Below are positions 31,678 to 39,668 of a DNA stretch of 64,000 nt, one piece after another. This DNA comes from Capsulimonas corticalis. Lineage in GTDB: Bacteria > Armatimonadota > Armatimonadia > Armatimonadales > Capsulimonadaceae. Position numbers and translations under genes: made by a program. The notes beneath the pieces are model-generated. The model saw nothing but the letters and a program-made list of their open reading frames with translations, made no database searches and was not told where the DNA came from. Where the stretch lies: NCBI RefSeq assembly GCF_003574315.2, contig NZ_AP025739.1, forward strand, positions 1,798,001 through 1,862,000, written 5' to 3'. How positions within the stretch are numbered: position 1 is the stretch's first letter; each line of letters opens with the position of its first letter.

Positions 31678-32028
31678 TTGTCCACAGACAGGTATCTAAA
31701 AGTATGGCAGGAAACTACCTGGGCGCCGGTGGAACTCTTAGACACACGAGGCGCAAGCTACGGCCTCCCAGGGGAGAAGCGATTGGTCAGTGATCTCGAT
31801 ATGCACATGTTCGTCAACGGCTTTGAACGGGAAATGCACACGGACGACAAGATCCGGCAGGTGATCAAGTTCCTGGAGACGGTTTTGGAGCGAGCACCCA
31901 AGCGCAAAGCTCCCGCCAGCCGGAAGCGGACATCTCCCCCAGCGCAACCTGCACTCCCGCTGACGTCCTGCGACGCGGATGACGATCCATATCCACCGAC
32001 GCCGGTAACACCGTGCGCACGACGCTGA
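31678..32028 (+). CDS. Unknown protein or gene remnant (116 aa)
   Basis: The frame from TTG at 31678 gives a plausible folded part (YLKVWQETTWAPVELLDTRG; LDMHMFVNGFEREMHTDDKI; IKFLETVLERAPKRK), then a Pro/Ser-rich tail. The longer frame reaches into the SnoaL-like gene through a terminator, so the start must lie after it. No ribosome site is seen. It may be a remnant of a larger gene. Confidence 0.35.
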   Translation: MSTDRYLKVWQETTWAPVELLDTRGASYGLPGEKRLVSDLDMHMFVNGFEREMHTDDKIRQVIKFLETVLERAPKRKAPASRKRTSPPAQPALPLTSCDADDDPYPPTPVTPCARR

Positions 32029-32058
32029 GGACCGCTGAGGCAATTGATACAGTCCGGC

Positions 32059-32092
32059 GTGGTGGACGCGTTCCGTTGCGCCGGCGACCTTC
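32059..32092 (+). repeat. Repeated gene fragment FRCAG, copy 1
   Basis: CGGCGTGGTGGACGCGTTCC and TTGCGCCGGCG recur with few changes at about 33213-33245. In one frame both give GVVxxFRCAG. The copies are probably fragments of one lost gene. Confidence 0.45.
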
Positions 32093-32159
32093 GGCCAATA
32101 TGCGGTGCGGCTGAGCTCGGAGCCGAAGCTGGTAAGGTGAGTGAGACTGGAAAAACATA

Positions 32160-32417
32160 ATGAACACGAATGAAGTCCTTATTTATAAGGTTGTAGCAAT
32201 TTACCGTCTTGTCAAATATAATATCTGGTATCGTATGGAAATTTTAGAGAATATACAAGCAAATGGTGCGAAACCTTTCACCGTGCGCGTGGACATTCTC
32301 GATATCATACAGGATATCTATAAACTGTTTCCGATAGAAGAGCAGGCGTTTGACGATGAAGCTGGGGCCTACTCGTGGGGAGTTAGTGAAATCATGTCAC
32401 GGCCACCTCGCTTCTAG
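32160..32417 (+). CDS. Small protein of unknown function (85 aa)
   Basis: An ATG with GGAAAAACATA before it opens a frame with mixed Ile, Tyr, Val and Asp: EVLIYKVVAIYRLVKYNIWY, then FTVRVDILDIIQDIYKLFPI and an acidic end. The composition is credible for a small folded protein. No family is recognised. Confidence 0.45.
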   Translation: MNTNEVLIYKVVAIYRLVKYNIWYRMEILENIQANGAKPFTVRVDILDIIQDIYKLFPIEEQAFDDEAGAYSWGVSEIMSRPPRF

Positions 32418-32483
32418 GCCGTCCTGGCGGAAAGGAAAAGGGGCGGCGTCAGCCAGGCCCATGCCCTCTTTCGCCGACCGGTG

Positions 32484-32522
32484 AAAATATTTCTGTACAC
32501 GCCAGTATTTTTGCCGTCGAAT
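32484..32522 (+). promoter_or_regulatory. Repeated promoter block, copy D
   Basis: GAAAATATTTC, TGTACA (32494-32499), a 17-base spacer and TCGAAT (32517-32522). The -10 is weaker than in the other copies. It lies 56 bases before the small gene at 32578. Confidence 0.5.
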
Positions 32523-32577
32523 TCCCTCAAAAGCACGTGTTATTTATAAGCTTGCTGGACGATTTAAAAAAGGCATT

Positions 32578-32781
32578 ATGGGAATAAATCAGTTAGAGAC
32601 TACCCGCCCCGCGCTTTGGATCTGCAAGTTGATGGCGGTCCTTGGTCTAGCGGTGTACAGCGTTGTATGGCTGATCGGGCGACTGCGGCATTTCCCGCCG
32701 GCAAACTTTGCGGCGCGGTCAGAGCGATCCCCTAGCAACAAGAAGCGGACGGAAACGCGTGCTTCAAAGCGCATGGCATGA
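32578..32781 (+). CDS. Small single-span membrane protein
   Basis: The 67-residue product has one hydrophobic span (LWICKLMAVLGLAVYSVVWL) at about 13-32, followed by a basic Ser/Lys/Arg-rich tail (RSPSNKKRTETRASKR). No domain is recognised. It follows promoter block D; the ribosome site is weak. Confidence 0.4.
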   Translation: MGINQLETTRPALWICKLMAVLGLAVYSVVWLIGRLRHFPPANFAARSERSPSNKKRTETRASKRMA

Positions 32782-32913
32782 TGCACTGGGGGGCTTTGGG
32801 GCATGCGCCCGGGCAATTTGCCCGGACATTGGGAGGGTCGGCAGGCGGGGGATTGAGTGGCCATTGGAAAAGTGAGACTGGCGCAGTAGCCGTACCTGTG
32901 CTACAGTGACGAC

Positions 32914-33129
32914 ATGAATGAGAAAATCACCAATGTTCTGCTCGCCATCTTGTGCCTGGGAGTACTCAGCGTCTCCGTGCGCCTTTGGACGACCAATATC
33001 TCGCCGCCGCGCTACCAGCTCGGGGACAAGGGCGTCACGGTTCTGGACACCCAGACCGGTGAGATCCACGCATTCAACAGCGTCCCGAGTTCAGGGACCT
33101 GGGCAAACGATTACTCAGAACTCAGATAG
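32914..33129 (+). CDS. Small membrane-anchored protein
   Basis: MNEKITNVLLAILCLGVLSV is a signal anchor or uncleaved signal peptide, and residues 25-71 form a small soluble part (PRYQLGDKGVTVLDTQTGEI). The soluble part would lie outside the cytoplasm. TACAGT (-10-like) lies about 15 bases before the ATG. No family is recognised. Confidence 0.55.
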   Translation: MNEKITNVLLAILCLGVLSVSVRLWTTNISPPRYQLGDKGVTVLDTQTGEIHAFNSVPSSGTWANDYSELR

Positions 33130-33182
33130 GTTGCGAGCATCACTTGCAGCGCCAGCCGGCGAGCGATGGTGATTGGCGGACG

Positions 33183-33414
33183 GTGAGGGTGAGGCGAAAG
33201 CAGACAGAGCTCGGCGTGGTGGTCGTGTTCCGCTGCGCCGGCGGCCGTCACTACTCGAATTTGAAGATGGTGGCTACCGGTCAATGACGACGAGTTCGAG
33301 GACGCGTTTGCGGATGACGACACCGAAATACTAGAAGTTATCTGGTGTTCGATGAGCAATGACTTCCATGATCGAGGCGGAAGCAAAGAGAAAATAATAT
33401 GCTGGCAAGTGATG
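33183..33414 (+). pseudogene. Frameshifted remnant carrying the FRCAG fragment
   Basis: One frame reads KQTELGVVVVFRCAGGRHYS and NLKMVATGQ, then stops. A second frame continues with NDDEFEDAFADDDTEILEVI and WCSMSNDFHDRGG. Together they look like one small protein broken by a frameshift near 33285. The first segment is the second copy of the FRCAG fragment at 32059. Confidence 0.4.
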
Positions 33415-33716
33415 TAATCAATTTCAAGCAGGAAATCGAAGGGATACTGAAACTCAACGGACAAGCCTTGTTGGGTACGGATTCCATCGAGAAGTATAAT
33501 TCGTTGTTGGCGCAGACCCATGCAGACATGCCTCAAGCGCCGACGTTGCCTACCGAAATTACCGCGAATACGATCCTTGTGGCGGAGCTGCTCCTGCGTC
33601 TGAACGATCTCTGGCTTGCCGTCAAGCCACCGGATCAATATGTCTCAGGGCAGTCTCGTCCTCAGTTCCCAGGAAATCCTCTCGATCCATCTCGTAACCC
33701 TTTCGGCCAAAGATGA
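33399..33716 (+). CDS. Protein of unknown function (105 aa)
   Basis: The product is helical: ASDVINFKQEIEGILKLNGQ, then TILVAELLLRLNDLWLAVKP, and a Pro/Asn-rich end. It has no signal and no known domain. A GAGAAAATA site precedes the ATG. Amphipathic helices suggest a small helical bundle or coiled coil. Confidence 0.45.
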   Translation: MLASDVINFKQEIEGILKLNGQALLGTDSIEKYNSLLAQTHADMPQAPTLPTEITANTILVAELLLRLNDLWLAVKPPDQYVSGQSRPQFPGNPLDPSRNPFGQR

Positions 33717-33943
33717 ACGACGCAATCTGATTGAATGTCCTTCGCAATAGGCGCGCATTCGAGCACAACGCTTGGGGAAATGGTGAGTTGATGTCGCAAA
33801 AGCCGTGCGAGACACAAAAGCCGTGTGAGATAAGATTTTACACCAACGGTCGTGCAAGTCTTTGATATGGCGGCTGGAGATGTGAAGCGGCTGTTGGAGG
33901 AGGGGTCTAGCTAGACGTCTCCCTTTTTTTGCCTTGGGCAGGT

Positions 33944-33983
33944 GAAAATTTTTCTATACACGGCAGTGAATTTACTATATAAT
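33944..33983 (+). promoter_or_regulatory. Repeated promoter block, copy C
   Basis: GAAAATTTTTC, TATACA (33955-33960), a 17-base spacer and a consensus TATAAT (33978-33983). This is the strongest -10 of the set. The first credible gene downstream starts at 34151. Confidence 0.6.
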
Positions 33984-34150
33984 GGATATGCTCCCGACCA
34001 CCTGGCAACTCAGCGCCGCACACCGGAGCGCTAGCGAGACCGTTTCCTCACCAGCGTTTCTCTACAATAACGCCGAGGGAGCGCCTGGCGAAAGCGTCAG
34101 ATGTTTTCATGCGAAAACACTCTACCGGCATTCAAATTGGAGACTTTCGA

Positions 34151-34339
34151 ATGGCATACGAGCCGGATCTTAGGCAACAAATTGCCGAGTTGAAAATAAT
34201 GGTAGAGCAGCACCAGGAGGGCCTCAAGCTAATTACCAAGGCTTTGGCGTACATTTCCTTAAAACTCAATATCGATGGCGATCCTGAAGACGAGGCTCGG
34301 ATCCGCCAAATTATTTCTGAGGCGAAGAGTCAGCTTTAA
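34151..34339 (+). CDS. Small coiled-coil protein (62 aa)
   Basis: An ATG with GGAGACTTTCGA before it gives a short helical protein: DLRQQIAELKIMVEQHQEGL, then LITKALAYISLKLNI and DEARIRQIISEAKSQL. The heptad-like spacing suggests a coiled coil. The frame opens earlier but without a ribosome site. Function is unknown. Confidence 0.45.
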   Translation: MAYEPDLRQQIAELKIMVEQHQEGLKLITKALAYISLKLNIDGDPEDEARIRQIISEAKSQL

Positions 34340-34497
34340 CCATACCATCGGATATAGGGTGGCGCCCCGCGCCGCCGCTTCGACTCTTCACCCTGTTGAA
34401 ATTGATATTCATTTGCCTGCATGCTCAGTGTGCGCCATAACTGCGGCAATAAAGAGCTGAAAAGAACGGATAGGTTTTACGGTTAAAGGAGTCTCTG

Positions 34498-34860
34498 TTG
34501 GAACTGACTATCGACAATGATTTTCTAAGCGCGAACGCTCGCCTCCTGATAATTGAAGGCGAAATCGATGTCTACACATCCCCGAGCCTCAGGGAGCAAG
34601 TGAGCTCATTGGCCTTGACCGGCATTAATGATCTCGTGATTGATCTTGCCAAAGTGAAATTTCTCGACAGCACCGGGCTCGGCGTCTTGATTGGCGCCTT
34701 GAAGCGTATGCGCGAAGCGGGAGGCAATCTGTATTTGATCGCTCCTGCTGCGCGCATTCTGCGAATTTTCGAGATCACAGGACTCGATAAGAGCTTTGAC
34801 ATCTGCACTACTCTGGAAGAGGCCAAGACCAAAGTCAGTCCCGCCGTGGAAAACGCGTAA
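34498..34860 (+). CDS. STAS-domain anti-sigma factor antagonist
   Basis: The 120-residue protein is a complete STAS domain: LLIIEGEIDVYTSPSLREQV, DLVIDLAKVKFLDSTGLGVL and IFEITGLDKSFDI. Ser58 in DSTGLG is the residue that partner kinases phosphorylate in SpoIIAA/RsbV proteins. The start is TTG with AAAGGAGTCTCTG upstream. No anti-sigma factor kinase is next to it, so its partner must be elsewhere. The C-terminal tail (AKTKVSPAVENA) is short. Confidence 0.9.
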   Translation: MELTIDNDFLSANARLLIIEGEIDVYTSPSLREQVSSLALTGINDLVIDLAKVKFLDSTGLGVLIGALKRMREAGGNLYLIAPAARILRIFEITGLDKSFDICTTLEEAKTKVSPAVENA

Positions 34861-34964
34861 ATTCTCCCCTGCTTTCTGGACAGCCGCACGCCGCTCGAAA
34901 TACACCGCTACGCTGTAATCGACGTAATCAGCGTCAGACGTAGTAAACCTCACAGGAAACGCCG

Positions 34965-35417
34965 ATGAGTTCCACCCCGCCTAACGTTCCGCCAGGCGCC
35001 GTCAGGTTCCGCGCCTGCACCGAGGACGAGATCGCACTTATGGCTCGGCGCGCGGTGCGCCGAGGCGGCCGGCGGGGCGACGCCAAATCCCATACTGCGA
35101 TCGCCGTTCTGTTGATGGTTGGCAGCCTATGCCTGTTTCTCGGGCCTCAGAAGCAGGCGGTGGGGATCGGTCTGCTCGTCGTTGCGGCGACGCTTCTCCT
35201 GGTCACGATTGCCATCACGATACGCGATTTCACCGCTCCCGTCAATGGGGAGCTGCTCGCGGTCGAGAAAGAAAGACTGCGCCGTCTCCATCAGGGGAAT
35301 TGCCCGTTTTGCCAAACAGCGATATTCGTCAATGCCAATGACAATCCTAAGTATTTGGACTGCCCCAACTGCCGAGGCGCACTGATCTTTAACGGCGGCT
35401 ATGTCTCGCGCGGGTGA
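34965..35417 (+). CDS. Membrane protein with C-terminal zinc ribbon
   Basis: The 150-residue protein has two hydrophobic segments (TAIAVLLMVGSLCLFL; VGIGLLVVAATLLLVTIAIT) at about 43-90 and a C-terminal CxxC pair (NCPFCQTAIF and LDCPNCRGALI). The zinc ribbon sits after a charged helix. A similar layout occurs in the 248-residue protein at 28893, but without clear sequence identity. The function is unknown. Confidence 0.6.
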   Translation: MSSTPPNVPPGAVRFRACTEDEIALMARRAVRRGGRRGDAKSHTAIAVLLMVGSLCLFLGPQKQAVGIGLLVVAATLLLVTIAITIRDFTAPVNGELLAVEKERLRRLHQGNCPFCQTAIFVNANDNPKYLDCPNCRGALIFNGGYVSRG

Positions 35418-36101
35418 ACAATGGGAAGAGCAGCCCCGTTGCGTAAGGACTGTTCACTCCCCTCATCTGCGTTGAATGGCCGTCATCATCGCTCCAATGA
35501 TGATGCTAATGAAGAAAAGGCAAATGAATTCATTGATTGGCATGAGAAGCCCTACGCGCAGTTCGACTAGTTAGAACGAACCAGCCCATTGACTGATCAG
35601 CCAACGCACCGGCGTTTTCGTACCCGGCTGAAGCCACTGTACCATGAATACTGGTAGTTGTTAACATGAATGCTAACAATTGGTAAGAGGTAAGCCATTG
35701 AGGGACTGTTACACGAATGACTATTATGATAATAAAGAGCGTGACGTTGTCACGTTCAAGCTGTCGCTCGGCGACACAGACATAGTCAACGCAACGATAT
35801 CACTGGGGGCGCTGCAAAACAACTTTAGGGGGAAGCAGATCTGATCGCTCCGTTTCCGGCAAATCGCGCACATATCGAGCGCAATTTTCCCTTTCCCGAA
35901 CAGGAAGCGCAGCAACTCGCCTACGCGGCAGCCGCCAGCGGCGAACCATCTTCCAATGTGCGGCGCTAGGCTCGCCGCCGAAGGAATGAGATCGAGGGCC
36001 GAAGGGGCGAGACCGAGCGCCGACATAACTTTGCCCAGCGATCCATTATTGATAGATTGCTGGGCAAAGCTGTTTCTATTATGAGCACCTTATGTGAAGA
36101 G
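35418..36101. other. Gap without credible gene; one hairpin
   Basis: Frames here are short and low in credible composition. CTTTGCCCAGC (36029-36039) and GCTGGGCAAAG (36059-36069) form an 11-base stem with a 19-base loop, close to the end of the minus-strand gene at 36102. A direct repeat of short words (CCGAAGG, GAGATCGAG) occurs near 35975. Nothing else is recognised. Confidence 0.5.
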
Positions 36102-36347
36102 TTATTTCTTGGACTTCGCTTGCGAAAGGGCGCTGCCCGCCGCCGACTTCGAATCCTCCGCCGTGCGTCCATCGGTCAGCGTCTTGCTTGCCGCCGTGGC
36201 CGCCTTCGGATGCGTGCTTTTCTCGGGCGCGTCCACCTGGGAGAGCGCGCTGCCAGCCGCTGTTTTGGACTTATCACCCGTATCTTTGGAGTCGAGTGTT
36301 TCCGCTGCCGCCTTCGCCGCCTTGGAGCCTGTAGTTTTGCCTGCCAT
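36102..36347 (-). CDS. Small protein with two AAGSALSQ repeats
   Basis: An ATG behind CAGGAGGCGCAA gives 81 residues with two units of about 37. Each has an Ala/Lys-rich helix (KAAKAAAETL; KAATAASKTL), a charged turn with Asp/Gly/Thr, and SKxAAGSALSQ. Proteins with the TSxxSKxAAGSALSQ pattern are common in bacteria and have no known function. A single such unit is usual; two in tandem make this a doubled form. Confidence 0.75.
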   Translation of the reverse strand: MAGKTTGSKAAKAAAETLDSKDTGDKSKTAAGSALSQVDAPEKSTHPKAATAASKTLTDGRTAEDSKSAAGSALSQAKSKK

Positions 36348-36405
36348 TTGCGCCTCCTGGTAATCGGGAACGAACGAGCTAACTGTCTCGATACCTATAC
36401 CCGTA

Positions 36406-37260
36406 TTGCTTCCTCGCCACACTTGCGAATTTAGGCAGGGCGCAGTCAGTGTTTGTCAGCGGCTTGATGGTACTGGCAATGTGCTGTCAACGCAGACTTT
36501 TGATGCTTACGGAAGTCGTTTGAGCACGGATAGTAATACTGATCCATATTCGGGGTATGGCGGGCAGAATGGTTATTATACTGACTGGGAAGCAGGTACG
36601 GCATCGGCGGCGCTTGCCTTGCTAACTTATCGTTACTATGACCCGGCTGTAGGACGCTTCCTTACCCGAGATCCCATGGGTTATAAAGGCGGTGCTAATG
36701 CATATGAATACGTTGGCGACGGTCCTACAAACAGCGATGATTCTATGGGAACCTCTGAATTCCCCATAATTTTGGGTGGGCCGGCCGGTGGATGTTTAGG
36801 AGCAATATTGGGTCTATCGGGCCTTAACAACGATCCTTGCAACGATGACTATAATCGTTGTATACGTGAATTAGACTGCTTGTCCGAAGTACTTGCGGCT
36901 ACAGCAGCGGCAAGTGCAGTGGCATTTTGTGATGGATTGACAGATGGAGCGTGTACACTCGCGTCGCGAGTGATTTTGGCTGCGTAGAAGGGATCGTATC
37001 AGGCGCGTTGCATTGGGCTGCTGGACGGATTTGTTCTAAATTGAAGAAATGTCCTGACGATTCAGAAAAAAGAAGATGCCTGTGCATTTATCGGGGGATT
37101 GGCCGATACTGCACTTGGCTGCATAGATGGCTTCTTAGGAGCGCAACTGGACAATATGAAGGGATTGAATGAGCAAATAAAGAATGGACTAGAAGGGCTA
37201 TTTGAATCCGCCTTTGCTTCTCTGGGATTATCTGGCGAAACGGCCTGTGATCAATCTTAG
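36406..37260 (+). pseudogene. Decayed Rhs-family gene, C-terminal remnant
   Basis: The frame to 36987 holds RHS repeats (FDAYGSRLSTDSNTDPYSGY) and the Rhs core end LTYRYYDPAVGRFLTRDPMG, then YKGGANAYEYVGDGPTNSDD, normally found just before a variable toxin tip. There is no N-terminal half. After the core, coding potential jumps frame near 36955 (DFGCVEGIVSGALHWAAGRI) and again near 37066 (EDACAFIGGLADTALGCIDG), ending at TAG 37258-37260. So this is the tail of a Rhs protein broken by truncation and at least two frameshifts. The tip has no toxin motif I know. Confidence 0.7.
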
Positions 37261-37264
37261 TACT

Positions 37265-37297
37265 ATCGAGCTCACTCAGTAACTGAGTGAGCTCGAT
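37265..37297. terminator. Perfect hairpin after the Rhs remnant
   Basis: ATCGAGCTCACTCAG and CTGAGTGAGCTCGAT (15 bases each) flank TAA, followed by TTTA. It starts five bases after the stop of the Rhs frame. Confidence 0.65.
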
Positions 37298-37388
37298 TTA
37301 TTAATCGGAATGAGCATCTAGCGCCTTTCCTGACAATGCTTAGCTTCCGATTTATCTCATCAATAATTGGGCTCATCGTAATAAAACT

Positions 37389-38033
37389 ATGTACGATATT
37401 TTTACAATTGCATCAGTGGCCGTTGTATTAGGTTATCCGCTTGTCGTAGTGTTGCTTGTATTGCCGAGTGTTAAATCGGGCAGTTGGCAAAGGAAGGCTA
37501 CGGATAACTTTGCTTTTCGGCCTCCTTTAGCTATGAGACTTTTCCCAATATTCTGTAGTATATATTGCACTTTCCTTTCCGTTTTTGTGTATGGTGGCGC
37601 GCTCGTAGAGCGCCTTCTACAAAATCCTAATGCGGTTACTACTATCAGCTACATATTAGTCGGTCTCAATATATTGGCAGCTATCGTATTAAGCGTGGCG
37701 ATGATGTGGTATCTCCCTGGCGTAAAGGAAATTTATCTAGATCCAGTCACGCGTAACTATAGATACATATGTGGCTCTGTTCTTCGTCCAAGTATGAGTT
37801 CTGGTGATTGGGACGATATTGAGGGAGTATTTATAAGACCATTCTCTAGCAGAAGATTCTATGGCGTTATAGTTGGAATATCGTTAAAATCCAAAGTGAA
37901 TTCTCTTCCCACACTAGGAATATTCAGTTCACAAGAGTTAGCCAAGGCTTTTGCGGAAAATATGTGTAAAAATCTCAATTTACCATTAATTAATGGAGAT
38001 ACACACACTGTTAAGATTAGGCGAGTATCATAA
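37389..38033 (+). CDS. Membrane protein of unknown function
   Basis: The 214-residue protein has hydrophobic segments at about 7-28, 52-70 and 85-108 (TIASVAVVLGYPLVVVLLVL; LFPIFCSIYCTFLSVFVYGG; ISYILVGLNILAAIVLSVAM). A soluble C-terminal part follows with IYLDPVTRNYRYICGSVLRP and SQELAKAFAENM. The coding sequence is AT-rich by eye. As the gene after the Rhs remnant it could be the matching immunity gene, but only position supports that. Confidence 0.55.
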   Translation: MYDIFTIASVAVVLGYPLVVVLLVLPSVKSGSWQRKATDNFAFRPPLAMRLFPIFCSIYCTFLSVFVYGGALVERLLQNPNAVTTISYILVGLNILAAIVLSVAMMWYLPGVKEIYLDPVTRNYRYICGSVLRPSMSSGDWDDIEGVFIRPFSSRRFYGVIVGISLKSKVNSLPTLGIFSSQELAKAFAENMCKNLNLPLINGDTHTVKIRRVS

Positions 38034-38260
38034 ATATTCTGATTTTCAGAATGCCTTTCTGAAAATCTTAGCAGCTATAATCTGCTTAATGGGGAATTTC
38101 GTTTCCGATCCTGAGCTTGCATTTTCTACGAAGGCGAGACATGCGCGCCAGACCCGAGTCACCCACAAGCGGGTGACTGTTCGGTGGGATGTATTTTAAT
38201 CGGCGGTATCTCAATCTAAATTTGGATTGTTCGTGTTCAATAATGCATGATAAAGTAGGG

Positions 38261-38331
38261 GCGAAGCACGAATTCTGAATGCTGCCCCTCTTCAATTGAG
38301 CTACCTACGCTTTACTATAATCGTGCTTCGC
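38261..38331 (-). other. 11-base inverted repeat enclosing a tRNA-like D-arm
   Basis: GCGAAGCACGA (38261-38271) and TCGTGCTTCGC (38321-38331) frame 49 bases. On the minus strand this interior contains TAGGTAGCTCAATTGAAGAG, close to a tRNA D-arm. No complete cloverleaf can be drawn. It may be a degraded tRNA or chance. Confidence 0.3.
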
Positions 38332-38495
38332 AGTATAGCGCACCGTTCAGCGTCACACCAATCGGCCGGCAAACAGGATGTTCACTTAGGCGCCTCCTTT
38401 AACATGCAATTTTCCCCGCCGGAAAATCATGCAGGATACGCCCACGTCAGAACCGAACTCTAAGCGCACTGTCCCAAGGAACGCTTTTTCACACG

Positions 38496-38837
38496 ATGTC
38501 CAATCCGTCCGTTACCAGCGCCGACATCGGCCGCCGCATCAAAGAGCGTCGCGAATACCTCGGGGTGACACAATCCGATATCGCTCAGGTGCTCGATGTC
38601 AGCCGGGTCAATGTGTCGAAGATCGAATCGGGACAGCCGATCAGCGCGGAGAGCTTGGGATCGGTCGCGAAGCTGCTGCGTGTGTCCGTCGGATACTTTT
38701 ACGGTGAAGGTGAAGATACGGATGCCGGCGAAGCGGAAATCATTCAGCAGTATCGCGCTATGCCCAAATCGCTGAGGCCGATTGCGGTCGCCGTGGTCAA
38801 AGCCGTCCATGACGCCGGAGCGGACCCGGCAAAATAG
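38496..38837 (+). CDS. XRE-family transcription regulator
   Basis: The 113-residue protein is a Cro/C1-type HTH: IGRRIKERREYLGVTQSDIA, QVLDVSRVNVSKIESGQPIS and SLGSVAKLLRVSVGYFYG. After it comes a short acidic stretch and a helix (IIQQYRAMPKSLRPIAVAVV) typical of small dimeric XRE repressors. A terminator lies 53 bases downstream. No obvious target operon adjoins; it could control itself. Confidence 0.88.
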   Translation: MSNPSVTSADIGRRIKERREYLGVTQSDIAQVLDVSRVNVSKIESGQPISAESLGSVAKLLRVSVGYFYGEGEDTDAGEAEIIQQYRAMPKSLRPIAVAVVKAVHDAGADPAK

Positions 38838-38889
38838 TTTTGTTACGCGACGCGTAGCTCTGAGTGACGGCTTATCACAAGCGGTCATA

Positions 38890-38916
38890 GTTTTTCCCAT
38901 TTTAGATGGGAAAAAC
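38890..38916. terminator. Hairpin after XRE gene
   Basis: GTTTTTCCCAT and ATGGGAAAAAC pair perfectly around TTTAG. A GCGGTCATAG word is repeated on either side (38881 and 38941), and a second small hairpin (CATAGG/CCTATG) follows at 38947-38969. Confidence 0.6.
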
Positions 38917-39010
38917 GGAAAACCTTGAAAAGATGCTCAGGCGGTCATAGGGTGTTTATCAACCTATGGACGAGCCGCATTGAGATGAGAAGAACGCCAA
39001 AGCTATGTCT

Positions 39011-39061
39011 GCCTGTCTCTGAAACAAGAGGTCCTAGGTTCGAATCCTAGTCCGGCAGCCA
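39011..39061 (+). tRNA. 3' half of a tRNA-Gln(CUG) gene (fragment)
   Basis: The anticodon arm reads CCTGT-CTCTGAA-ACAAG with anticodon CTG and one mismatched stem pair. The T-arm is CTAGG-TTCGAAT-CCTAG. The 3' acceptor strand is TCCGGCA, then discriminator G and CCA, as in tRNA-Gln, whose first base is U. The matching 5' acceptor TGCCGGA and a D-arm are absent upstream. So only the 3' half remains, the usual scar when an element integrates in a tRNA gene. Confidence 0.7.
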
Positions 39062-39075
39062 ATTACGATGAATGT

Positions 39076-39113
39076 AACCCGTCTTTCTATTATTGAAGGA
39101 CGGGTTTCTTTTG
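39076..39113 (+). terminator. Terminator downstream of the tRNA fragment
   Basis: AACCCGTC (39076-39083) and GACGGGTT (39099-39106) pair around a 15-base loop and are followed by a T-rich run. It is probably the original terminator of the tRNA-Gln gene. Confidence 0.7.
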
Positions 39114-39668
39114 TTATAAGCCGGCGAATGTATTGATCTACAGCGCCAACAGCATTATGGAACGCCTCGCTGTAGAAGTAAAACAGCCCGCCACGACAAT
39201 GCCGGTAACGCGAACCGCTACCGAGACCGCCGACCGCGATGACCGATGTGAGCGAAGGTGATGGGAACGAGAGAGCCGGATTGCCACCACACTCAGTAGC
39301 GTCGGTGGAACGCGATACTTGTATGTTGCCGCCGTCGTCGCTGCGGAAGAAGCCCCGCGATGGTTAAAGCTTGAGACCACCTACATCGAGATTGCAGGCA
39401 TCGCAGTTCAAGTCCGTGGTGGGCGCGATCAAAGAGGCGGAGCGCACTCCTTATAACTGAGAGTGATGAGGGGGGCTCGGTCAAGGCGTGGCGGCGGCAT
39501 TGGCGAGGATTGGATGGCGAATGGACACTTACGGCGTCTGCAATGGTATATAGTCATCTAAAGTTCATCTTGAGCTTTAGATGGCTCCATCATTAATCAG
39601 CAGCAATCATCCTCTTCACCTGATGCAAAATCGGGATACGAGAATTGCCAGGGCCCAGCACGATCAGG
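39114..39668. other. Gap without credible gene
   Basis: A frame near 39290-39460 reads GTRYLYVAAVVAAEEAPRWL and KLETTYIEIAGIAVQVRGG, which could be a gene fragment, but it has no start and no known domain. Nothing else is recognised. Confidence 0.4.

Noticed and set aside
35724-36026. Minus-strand frame of 100 codons
   Set aside because: No ribosome site, mixed low-complexity composition, and it ends in a region that looks degraded on both strands.
39011-39061. Complete functional tRNA
   Set aside because: No 5' acceptor strand (TGCCGGA) or D-arm precedes the anticodon arm, and the anticodon stem has a mismatch; only the 3' half is present.
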